From Candidatus Heimdallarchaeum endolithica (GTDB lineage Archaea; Asgardarchaeota; Heimdallarchaeia; Heimdallarchaeales; Heimdallarchaeaceae), in assembly GCA_021513715.1 (NCBI GenBank), contig CP084167.1, forward strand, positions 3,145,060 through 3,209,059: a stretch of DNA of 64,000 bases. Reading direction: 5' to 3'. Position 1 is the stretch's first letter. Each line of letters begins with the position of its first letter. The translations under genes and the position numbers were made by a program. Of the stretch, positions 36,584 through 44,849 are shown piece by piece. Below the pieces are notes generated by a model. The model searched no databases. It had not been told where the DNA came from and worked only from the letters and a program-made list of their open reading frames with translations.

Positions 36584-38838
36584 AAATAATTAAAGACTTT
36601 TTAACTCCTCACACAAAAGGAGAATCTTTGTATGTAGATGATTTACCAGAACCATCTAATTTGTTGCATGCATTTGTTTTTACTTCAATAATTCCTCACG
36701 GAAAAATAGTTAAACTAAATTTAGAAAAAGCAGAAAAGAGCCCTGGAGTAAATAAAATTCTTACTTCTAAAGATATTCCTGGTGAAAATCAATTAGGGAG
36801 AATTATTCAGGATGAAGTGTTATTAGTAGAAGATGAAGTAGAATTCGTAGGACAACCAATAGCAATAATTTTAGCTGAAACAAAAGAACAAGCTAAAAAA
36901 GCAAGTAAGTTGATAGAAATAGAGTATGAAAAACTCCCTGCAGTTTTTGATCCAAGAGAAGCAGCAGAAAAAGGTCTATTTATTGCTCCTTCTAATACTC
37001 TTTCAAACGGAGATGTCGATGCAGCTTGGGAAAAATGTGATGTTATTATTGAAGGAACAGTAGAAAATGGGGGACAAGAACACGTTTATCTTGAAACGCA
37101 AGCAGCATTAGCTATACCTGATGAAAATGATAAGATCTTAATCTATTCTAGCACTCAAGCTCCCACTACTGTTCAAGGTACAACAGCAAAAATACTCGGT
37201 TTAGATATGAACATGATAGAAGTAGATGTTAAGAGAATTGGAGGAGGATTTGGAGGAAAAGAAGATCAAGCTACACAATGGGCAGCAATCTGTGCTTTAG
37301 GTGCATATCATACAAAAAGACCTGTTAAACTTATTCTAAACAGAAAAGAAGATATACAGATGACAGGAAAAAGACACCCCTACACTAGTGATTATAAAAT
37401 AGGGTTAACAAAAGAAGGAAAAATTATAGCTTTTGAAGCTTCTATTTACCAAAATTCAGGAGCAAGCGCTGATCTATCAACAGCTATCTTAAGTAGAACA
37501 CTTTTCCACTCTAATAACTCCTATTTTATCCCTAATGTTAAAGTAACAGGATACCCATGTAAAACAAACTTGCCTCCTTTTACTGCCTTTAGAGGATTTG
37601 GAGGACCACAAGGTATGTTTCTAATAGAGTCAGCAATTGATAAAGCTGCAGAAGTAATGGGTCTTCCAAAACATGTTCTACAAGAGAAAAATCTCTTAGA
37701 AGAAGGAGACGAATTTCACTATGGACAGAAAGTAGAAAGATCAAATGCAAGAAGAAGTTTTGAAGAACTACTAAAAGAAACTAATTTTAAGCAGCAGAAA
37801 AAGGAAATAGATGAATTCAATCAATCGAACAAGTACATGAAAAAAGGTCTCTCAATCATGCCAATTTGCTTTGGCATTTCGTTTACAAGTACTTTTCTAA
37901 ATCAAGCAGGCGCGCTAGTGAATATCTACAAAGATGGTAGCGTAAGTGTAAGCACTGGAGCAATAGAGATGGGACAAGGAGTGAATGTTAAAATCAGACA
38001 CATAGTTTCATTAGCTCTGGGAATAGACCCTGAAAGAATAAGAATAGAAAGTACGAATACTACAAGAGTGATCAACACCTCACCTACAGCAGCAAGTACA
38101 GGAGCTGATTTAAATGGAAAGGCGGCAGAGATAGCCTGTAATAGATTGGTGGAAAGACTGAAAAAAGTAGCTTCAGAAAAAATTCAAGTTCAACCAGAGA
38201 AAATAGAAATAAAAGACGATTATGTGTGTGTAAAAGGAAAGAAAACAGAACTAGGCTGGAATGAACTCATAAATTTAGCATACATGAGTAGAGTAAATCT
38301 TTCAAGCCAAGCATTATATGCTACACCTAAAATATTCTTTAACAAAGGAAGAAATAAAGGAAAACCCTTTGCTTACCACGTTTTCGGAGCAGCATTAACA
38401 GAGGTAACAATAGATTGTATAAGAGGAACATATACAATAGATAAAGTAACAATTGTTCATGATGCAGGAAAGAGCATAAATTATCTGGTGGATCTAGGAC
38501 AAACAGAAGGAGGGCTACTTCAAGGAATAGGATGGATGACAATAGAGCAGCTAATGTACAAAGAAGGGCATATTTTGACTGATTCCTTCGCAACATATAA
38601 AATACCCAATTTACCATTCACACCAGAAATAAAGGTAAAGTTTCTGGAAAATGCAGAAAATCCAGAAGCAGTGTTAAAATCAAAAGCTATAGGAGAACCA
38701 CCATTCATGTACGGAATAGGAGCATATTTCGCACTAAAAAACGCTGCAAGAGCATTTAGGAAAGATAAAGACTGGAACTATTCAGCTCCTTTAACACCAG
38801 AAAAACTCTTTCTTTATCTATACGAAAACGAATCTTAA
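36580..38838 (+). CDS. Xanthine dehydrogenase large (molybdopterin) subunit
   Basis: 752 residues. Mo-cofactor motifs: RIGGGFGGKEDQATQ, AFRGFGGPQGMF, GAIEMGQGVNVKIR, STGADLNG and the active-site KAIGEPPFMYGIGAYFALKNA. The GEPPF form is that of true xanthine dehydrogenases, unlike the GVGEIGL of the XdhD-like protein in the same island, so the two enzymes probably act on different positions or substrates. It forms a complex with the preceding subunit. A strong GGAGGT precedes the ATG, within the upstream gene. The following gene is the maturation factor XdhC. Confidence 0.87.
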   Translation: MKIIKDFLTPHTKGESLYVDDLPEPSNLLHAFVFTSIIPHGKIVKLNLEKAEKSPGVNKILTSKDIPGENQLGRIIQDEVLLVEDEVEFVGQPIAIILAETKEQAKKASKLIEIEYEKLPAVFDPREAAEKGLFIAPSNTLSNGDVDAAWEKCDVIIEGTVENGGQEHVYLETQAALAIPDENDKILIYSSTQAPTTVQGTTAKILGLDMNMIEVDVKRIGGGFGGKEDQATQWAAICALGAYHTKRPVKLILNRKEDIQMTGKRHPYTSDYKIGLTKEGKIIAFEASIYQNSGASADLSTAILSRTLFHSNNSYFIPNVKVTGYPCKTNLPPFTAFRGFGGPQGMFLIESAIDKAAEVMGLPKHVLQEKNLLEEGDEFHYGQKVERSNARRSFEELLKETNFKQQKKEIDEFNQSNKYMKKGLSIMPICFGISFTSTFLNQAGALVNIYKDGSVSVSTGAIEMGQGVNVKIRHIVSLALGIDPERIRIESTNTTRVINTSPTAASTGADLNGKAAEIACNRLVERLKKVASEKIQVQPEKIEIKDDYVCVKGKKTELGWNELINLAYMSRVNLSSQALYATPKIFFNKGRNKGKPFAYHVFGAALTEVTIDCIRGTYTIDKVTIVHDAGKSINYLVDLGQTEGGLLQGIGWMTIEQLMYKEGHILTDSFATYKIPNLPFTPEIKVKFLENAENPEAVLKSKAIGEPPFMYGIGAYFALKNAARAFRKDKDWNYSAPLTPEKLFLYLYENES

Positions 38839-38856
38839 GGCCTAAAGTGATCAAAG

Positions 38857-39822
38857 TTGAATGATGAAAAGTTTTGGAAAAAAATACTGTCAGAGCTTCA
38901 AAAAGGCTCAAACGTTGTTCTAGTAGAAATAATGGAAAGAAAAGGTTCAGCTCCCAATGCAGAAGGAGCAAAAATGTATGTCACATTAGAAAAATCAGAA
39001 GGAACAGTAGGGGGAGGTCTGTCGGAATACCAACTAATAGAACAAGCGAGAGAAAAACTAAGAAAAAAGGACTTCACGACTGAAAAAGTATTTATGGTTC
39101 ATTCAGAAAAAGGAGGAGAAAATAAATCAGGAATGGTATGCTCTGGTACCCAAACATTTGCGATAGTTCCGTTAGGTGAAAAGGATAAAAGTAAAGTACA
39201 AACAATAATTGATGCTTATAACAAAGCAGAACCAACAATAATAACAATAAATGAAAAAGGAATAAAAATAGAACTGGGTAAAACATCAGAAGAACAGTAT
39301 AGATTTATAGACGAAGGAGAAAAATGGACATTTAAAGAAAATATAGGATTGAGAAATAGATTAATAATCGTAGGAGGAGGACATGTATCCTTAGCCTTTT
39401 CAAAAATAATGAAAACATTGGATTTCCATATAACAGTTTACGATAATAGAGAAAATCTAGAAACAATGAAAAATAACAATTACGCAAACGTGAAAAAAGT
39501 GATAGATTATGAAGAGATAGGAAAATATGTAATAGAAGGAAATAACGTGTATGTAACTATCATGTCGTTTGGACATAAGTATGACGAATTAGTTCTAGAA
39601 AAACTTATCCATAAAAAGTTCAAATATATTGGCTTGATGGCAAGCAAATCAAAGAAAAAGAAACTTTTTGAGAATCTAAAGCAAAAAGGAATATCTGATG
39701 AATTGTTAGAAAAAGTTCACTCGCCAATAGGAATAAGCATCAATAGTATAACTCCAGAAGAAATAGCAATAAGCATAGCAGCAGAAATAGTAGCAACAAA
39801 AAATGCCGAAAAGAAAAAATAA
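38857..39822 (+). CDS. xdhC: XdhC/CoxI-family Mo hydroxylase maturation factor
   Basis: 321 residues. N-terminal XdhC domain (VVLVEIMERKGSAPNAEGAKM, GTVGGGLSEYQLIEQA, CSGTQTFAIVPLG) and C-terminal Rossmann domain (RLIIVGGGHVSLAFSKIM, HITVYDNRENLE, YIGLMASKSKKKKLFENL, IGISINSITPEEIAISIAAEI). XdhC binds sulfurated molybdenum cofactor and inserts it into xanthine dehydrogenase. Position directly after the two xdh genes fits. The start is TTG at 38857; there is no ATG in frame near it, and GTGAT upstream serves as ribosome-binding site. Confidence 0.85.
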   Translation: MNDEKFWKKILSELQKGSNVVLVEIMERKGSAPNAEGAKMYVTLEKSEGTVGGGLSEYQLIEQAREKLRKKDFTTEKVFMVHSEKGGENKSGMVCSGTQTFAIVPLGEKDKSKVQTIIDAYNKAEPTIITINEKGIKIELGKTSEEQYRFIDEGEKWTFKENIGLRNRLIIVGGGHVSLAFSKIMKTLDFHITVYDNRENLETMKNNNYANVKKVIDYEEIGKYVIEGNNVYVTIMSFGHKYDELVLEKLIHKKFKYIGLMASKSKKKKLFENLKQKGISDELLEKVHSPIGISINSITPEEIAISIAAEIVATKNAEKKK

Positions 39823-39954
39823 CAATTACTTTCAACAAAACTGAAAAGAATAAATATTGAATTTTTGAATTATAAAATTAATAAGAAAATGAAGAAATTT
39901 TGCATGAAAAAGAAAGAACGGTGTTTAAATCTATTTTATTTTTTTTTAACTTAA

Positions 39955-39971
39955 AAGCATGTCCAAAAATT
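39955..39971 (+). repeat. Left terminal inverted repeat of the IS
   Basis: AAGCATGTCCAAAAATT, exactly complementary to the right end at 40942-40958. The six bases before it, ACTTAA at 39949-39954, are repeated directly after the right end. Confidence 0.9.
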
Positions 39972-39983
39972 CTTTTTCACCTA

Positions 39984-40907
39984 CTAAACGGTCCGAAGGA
40001 GTAAAAGGTAGTTGTAACAGAGGAGAGAACTGTACAAGGTAGAGAGGATGGTGGAGGGTAAACGATCAAGGATTGGGGGATGAGAGAGTTTGAGGAGACC
40101 AAAGACGTGTTCAATACTACTACGATACTCGGGGTGATGATTATGACGATACAGACCAGGGTAGAGACGATGAGCTTGAACTATTGGTCCGAGGGGAGGA
40201 GGAGAGGGATAACGAGCATTACTTTTTGGGGGAATAACAGGGAAAAAGGAATGTTGGCTAAGAAGTCCCACGATATTTTCTGTCCAGTAGGCACAGTCTC
40301 CATAAAATCGCAAGAAAGGTCTCAAGAGTGCAGAAGGAAGTTTCTGCCAGAGCAAACCGAAGACTTTACTATCGTGAGTGTTACTAGCAGAATGAGCTAA
40401 AGAGACTATAGCTCGAGAGGGTAAACCAACTATAAGGTGTATCTTCCAGAAAAGTTTAGAGGTTTTCTTTAGTCCTCCTCTTGCCCACTTGAGAAAACGC
40501 CAAACAGAAGCCTGACGGATTTTAAACCCTGAACTATCCACCGCCATAGCTTTCAAGCCTTTTTTCCTCACTATTTCCCTACCTAAATCTATTATCCACC
40601 GCTCCAGCAACTTACTTTCTGTCGCTCTCCACACTGCATGAAAAGTAGATTTGGAAGGAATCTTCTTCATCCACCCCTCTTCTATCAAAAAATCGCATAA
40701 AGCCAACTTTTCCTCTAACTTCCTCCAAGCTATTCCTTCTATTCTCGCAATAATTGCTAAAGCCAGTATCACCCACCTTTCTGCTATTCTTTTTCTCCCT
40801 CTCTTACTTTCTCTCGGTTCCTCTTTCACCAGTTTCTTAAGGAAAGGTTCATTAATGATTATGAATTCTCTTACTTTGTGGGGGTCTATGATCTGAAAGT
40901 AAGTCAT
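39984..40907 (-). CDS. DDE transposase (IS4/IS5-like)
   Basis: About 307 residues. The DDE residues appear as AMAVDSSGFKI, FYGDCAYWTEN and SSIEHVFGLLKLSH, the arrangement of IS5-type transposases, with the helical N-terminal DNA-binding part before them. The frame is open upstream to an ATG at 40967, but that codon lies outside the element, beyond the right inverted repeat and target duplication. The first start inside the element with family-like residues is ATG at 40907 (MTYFQIIDPHKVREF); GTG at 40928 is another choice. The frame is intact, so the element may still be active. Confidence 0.85.
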   Translation of the reverse strand: MTYFQIIDPHKVREFIIINEPFLKKLVKEEPRESKRGRKRIAERWVILALAIIARIEGIAWRKLEEKLALCDFLIEEGWMKKIPSKSTFHAVWRATESKLLERWIIDLGREIVRKKGLKAMAVDSSGFKIRQASVWRFLKWARGGLKKTSKLFWKIHLIVGLPSRAIVSLAHSASNTHDSKVFGLLWQKLPSALLRPFLRFYGDCAYWTENIVGLLSQHSFFPVIPPKSNARYPSPPPLGPIVQAHRLYPGLYRHNHHPEYRSSIEHVFGLLKLSHPPILDRLPSTILSTLYSSLLCYNYLLLLRTV

Positions 40908-40941
40908 AATTCCGACATAAACCCCCACATTAATAAAAATT

Positions 40942-40958
40942 AATTTTTGGACATGCTT
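40942..40958 (-). repeat. Right terminal inverted repeat of the IS
   Basis: AATTTTTGGACATGCTT, the exact complement of the left end. The first upstream ATG of the transposase frame lies just outside this repeat. Confidence 0.9.
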
Positions 40959-40964
40959 ACTTAA

Positions 40965-41594
40965 CATTAATGCTAATATTAAATAAAATTAAATGAAATA
41001 GAATAAGATGAAAAAAAACAATAAAAGGATAATTACAACTTAAGTTGTAAATCTATCTGTATTTTGTTTTAAAGTCTATTTAATCTTTTAGATACTTCTT
41101 CAATTAACGTCAAATGGAAGACAAAAGAGAGAAAAAAGAAAAGAAAGAAAGTAGGAGGAAAAATATACTTGAAAAATGGCTGATATACTAGGATGATATT
41201 TTCACTCTATCTGTTCCAGTGATTTTTAGAAAAATATCTAGAAGGTATAATTATTATTGACTTAATCCAGTCGTTTTTCTTAATTGTATATTCTATTATC
41301 AAAGCGTTTCTAACTATTTGAAAAACACAAAATCTCAGAATACTTGAAATCTAGTTTCAGAAAAGTTGAAACTTTTTATTCTATAAGTAACTGGATGATT
41401 TAAAATAATAATGAGAAAAAAAGTATTCATTTATAAATTATGTACACAAACAAATTGAATCTTCATCGTGAATTACTTTTTTTGTACGAAAATAAAAATG
41501 TAACGTAAAAAAGAAGTAGGAAAAAATTTTAGTTTTATTGCATACGCAGATAATTTTAAATATTTTTTTGAGAAAATATATTTTGGGTGTTTAA
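40965..41594. other. Intergenic region between the IS and surface-protein copy 3
   Basis: About 630 bases without a credible gene. It contains the 18-bp palindrome at 41033-41050 and a purine-rich stretch (about 41115-41165). A GGGTG at about 41585 is a ribosome-binding site for the TTG start at 41595. Nothing else stands out. Confidence 0.5.
41033..41050. promoter_or_regulatory. 18-bp perfect palindrome
   Basis: TTACAACTTAAGTTGTAA reads the same on both strands. It has no following T-run, so it looks like a dimeric regulator's operator more than a terminator. It lies 545 bases before the surface-protein gene. No second copy was noticed in the window. Confidence 0.4.
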
Positions 41595-44441
41595 TTGATA
41601 AAAAGGCGTATTTTTGTTATTGCTCTGATTTTTGTTGTCATATTTACTTCTTTCCTAAGTTTTCAAACTGTAAGTGTGAATGCAGAAAGTTATCAGTTGA
41701 GTAATGGTGATACATTCATCTATAATTATGAGAGAAATGAAAACACTTATACACATAACTTATTTATGCCAGATGAAAATAAGGAAAGTTATGCCTTCAA
41801 CTCTATATATTTTAGTAAAGATGAACATAAACATCTTAGAGCTTTTAATGTTACAAACACAAATATAAGCTCAACTTATATAGAAGTTTTGGATGTTCAA
41901 ACTGGTCATCACTATTATTCTAGATATTGGAATAACACATATTATAAATGGAATTCAAATGGGTGGTATGAAGACAACCTGGATGAATCTTATGATATCA
42001 TCTATACTACTTCGGATTCAGGAAATGCTAATTATATGTATTTTAATAATTACACAAATCTAGTTTTCGATCCAACATTTAATTTTGGAATATCAACGTT
42101 CATTTCACAAGAAACAAGAACATATATTGTAAACGGTGAGATATTCACTTTACTAGTAGATGTTTATTATTCAAAATTAAATGAGTGTGAAGATACTTGG
42201 AATTTTACAATTTATGGTGTTGAGACAACAGTGCACATCTATAATTACGATGAATATTATTACTATGTTGACAACAACACAGGAATTTTACTAGAATTTA
42301 AGAAAAATTATCATTGTGAAGAGTTTTATAGTTTCTATGAATACTTATCTGATTACAATACGTATGTTAATTTTACCCATTCTGAAAATAGAGGTTTTTC
42401 TGAGTTACACACATTAACTAGAGCTAGTAGATTCTATTCTACGAGTGATAATTCTTTTGTCCCATATTTTATTTTCAAGGATTACAATTGGGATAAACCT
42501 ATAACAAATAGCACAACAGGAATTACTTTTCCATTACAGTTTTCTAAAGATGTTGTTAAAATGGAATTTTATGTGCGTAACTCTCAATATGTAGATTGGT
42601 TATGGAATTTAGTAGATAGTCAAACAATTACTGGCACAGAGTTGAATTATACTGCTCCAATAGAAGACTTTGAATATCTATTTAAAAAAATGAATAAAGA
42701 GTTTAAAATAATAGTTTACGATGCAAAAGGTAACTTTTTTGTCAAATGCTACTCATTAGAGGATCGCAGGTATCCTATCCCCGAGTGGCAGAGTCAAATA
42801 GAAACAAGCGCAAAATATAAGATGGTAGAAGACAAGGAGCTGGTCTTAAAACCTCTTTATATTTATTCTGACACTACTTGGAAAGTAGAAACAAGGTTCT
42901 ATTATAATCAGTCAGATTTGACACAATTTTGGTCAAACACTTATGAAAGCTATGGTAATAGAACAATAGACTTATGGATCGGAGGAACATTGACTGTTGG
43001 AGACTATACAGTTAACATAACTTTTACTGACGCAGTCAACACTACTTATTCCGAAATTGTTCCTGTAACTATCTATCCCAGTGGAACGGATGTTGACCCA
43101 CCAAGTTTAAATGTACCTTGGTACGAAGAAAAAGATATTGGAAAACCACATAAATGGGTTATCGGAGATTATGAAGAATTCTGGTTCGAAACTTGGGATG
43201 ATAATCCAAATTATTACAAATTTTATATTGATGGAGTTCTATATGATACAGAAAATTATTCAGAACAAATTCGCAAATACTACACGTTAAATGATCTTAT
43301 TAATGAAGTTGGATTGCATAATCTTACTGTTATAACCTATGATCAATCTGGAAATTATAGGAAAGAATCATTCTGGTTAAAAGCTTATCCTGAAGGAACA
43401 GATGTAAAAAGACCAGGTGTAGAAAGTACTGAAATCTCTTACTATGAATTAGGAAGCGCAGAAAGATTTACTTTTAAGATTTTTGAGCAAAACCCGGATT
43501 ATTATGAAATTAAACTAAATGGTGAAATTATTTCTTCAGGAAATTATAACCGGGATAATTTTGAGATTTTCTTTACTGGAAAAGAATTGTTTAACGAAAC
43601 AGGAATAAATATTCTAACACTCTTTGCTAATGATACCTCAGGAAAAGTTGGAGATGGTGATTGGCAAACTAATGTGGTTCCTAGTCAACCAGAATTAGAT
43701 CCTCCTACATTTGAGAATATATATGATGTTGACTATTACAGAATTGGGGATGATTACGACTTTTCCTTCTACATTAACGATAAATATCCTGATACTTACA
43801 ATCTTTATATTAATGGAAATCTAACGCTTTCCAATGTGCCTTATGAAGGTTATGGATGGTATCCAGAGAATGAACAACATTTGCAATTGCGAGATTATAT
43901 TTTTGAAGAAGGAACCTATGAAATCTACATAGAAGCTTTCGATCAATGGGGAAATAATAATAATATTACAATTTACGTTAATGCTTATAATGAAGCCTAT
44001 CAAGATGATTATGATGCACCCCAGATAGATACTAACATGGACTATTGGCATGCAATTGAATACGTAATAGGTACCAGTAAGACAGTGAAATTTACATTAT
44101 ATGATGCAAACCCTGACTATTATGAACTCTACATTGACGACGAATTGATTAAAACCGATAGTTACACTGATGGTTCTACTATCTCATTTAACCTTAATAC
44201 CTACATTACAGAAGAAGGTGTTCATTCAATAAAAATGGTTGCTTATGATGTTTTTGGAAATAGCAATGAATTAAAATTATCAATAAAAGCGGTTTATGAA
44301 TCATCTAGTTCTGGAGACACTAACGAAACAACTAGTCAAGATAAGCAAACTTTAGATTTACCATTTAGTATCTGGAGTATTTTTATCGCTTTGCCTGTAA
44401 TAACTATTATAGCTAAGAAATTTAAAAAGTATAAAACATAA
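41595..44441 (+). CDS. Large secreted, membrane-anchored Ig-like repeat protein (copy 3)
   Basis: 948 residues, colinear with copy 1 and with the restored copy 2. Signal peptide (RRIFVIALIFVVIFTSFLSF...VNAES), Tyr/Asn-rich N-terminal domain (LFMPDENKES, SQETRTYIVNGE, YPIPEWQSQIETS), then tandem beta-sandwich units (VDPPSLNVPWYEEK, ELDPPTFENIYDVDYY, NPDYYELYIDDE), a Ser/Thr stalk, a membrane helix (SIWSIFIALPVITII) and the tail KKFKKYKT. Starts with TTG at 41595, supported by GGGTG and by its paralogues. It is more diverged from copies 1 and 2 than they are from each other. The function is unknown; it is likely part of the cell envelope. Confidence 0.78.
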   Translation: MIKRRIFVIALIFVVIFTSFLSFQTVSVNAESYQLSNGDTFIYNYERNENTYTHNLFMPDENKESYAFNSIYFSKDEHKHLRAFNVTNTNISSTYIEVLDVQTGHHYYSRYWNNTYYKWNSNGWYEDNLDESYDIIYTTSDSGNANYMYFNNYTNLVFDPTFNFGISTFISQETRTYIVNGEIFTLLVDVYYSKLNECEDTWNFTIYGVETTVHIYNYDEYYYYVDNNTGILLEFKKNYHCEEFYSFYEYLSDYNTYVNFTHSENRGFSELHTLTRASRFYSTSDNSFVPYFIFKDYNWDKPITNSTTGITFPLQFSKDVVKMEFYVRNSQYVDWLWNLVDSQTITGTELNYTAPIEDFEYLFKKMNKEFKIIVYDAKGNFFVKCYSLEDRRYPIPEWQSQIETSAKYKMVEDKELVLKPLYIYSDTTWKVETRFYYNQSDLTQFWSNTYESYGNRTIDLWIGGTLTVGDYTVNITFTDAVNTTYSEIVPVTIYPSGTDVDPPSLNVPWYEEKDIGKPHKWVIGDYEEFWFETWDDNPNYYKFYIDGVLYDTENYSEQIRKYYTLNDLINEVGLHNLTVITYDQSGNYRKESFWLKAYPEGTDVKRPGVESTEISYYELGSAERFTFKIFEQNPDYYEIKLNGEIISSGNYNRDNFEIFFTGKELFNETGINILTLFANDTSGKVGDGDWQTNVVPSQPELDPPTFENIYDVDYYRIGDDYDFSFYINDKYPDTYNLYINGNLTLSNVPYEGYGWYPENEQHLQLRDYIFEEGTYEIYIEAFDQWGNNNNITIYVNAYNEAYQDDYDAPQIDTNMDYWHAIEYVIGTSKTVKFTLYDANPDYYELYIDDELIKTDSYTDGSTISFNLNTYITEEGVHSIKMVAYDVFGNSNELKLSIKAVYESSSSGDTNETTSQDKQTLDLPFSIWSIFIALPVITIIAKKFKKYKT

Positions 44442-44849
44442 ATTTACTTACTTTCTTCTTTTTTTATTAATGACTAATTTTAGAATAACAACAGAAAATA
44501 AGATGGATAGATTCAAAAATTAATATAAAATGTGAATGGAGATATTCTTGTACATCAGGTAAGCATTTCTAAATGATTCGTGCATTTAGATATTCTAAAA
44601 AGGAAAAAATAAAAGCGCTGAAACAGGAGAAAAAGTGAGTAAAAAGTATAGATCTTGCAAAAAGCATTTCATTCTAGTGAAAATTGAAATTTAGCAAAAG
44701 AAGAAAATTTGTTAGTAATCTTATAGGAAAGATATAAAAGCATCTCAGTTTAGTTGGAATTAAGATTCTATATGTAATTAGTGATTTTTCTATACTTTTT
44801 TAAACCGATTAATTTCCATTGATTTAAAAAAGTAAAACTTGTGATTTAA
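44442..44849. other. Intergenic region before the TPR-sensor gene
   Basis: About 408 bases, AT-rich, without a supported gene. A TATA-like AAGATATAAAAG at about 44730-44741 could drive the downstream gene, leaving a leader of about 85-90 bases. GTGAT at 44840-44844 is the ribosome-binding site for the TTG start at 44850. Confidence 0.45.

Larger units (their letters stand above)
39955..40958 (-). mobile_element. Complete IS4/IS5-like insertion sequence, 1,004 bp
   Basis: Perfect 17-bp terminal inverted repeats bound the element, and the flanking ACTTAA (39949-39954 and 40959-40964) is a 6-bp target-site duplication. One transposase gene fills it. The internal sequence is visibly richer in G+C than the neighbourhood. 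Intact ends and an open transposase frame suggest recent insertion. Confidence 0.88.
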
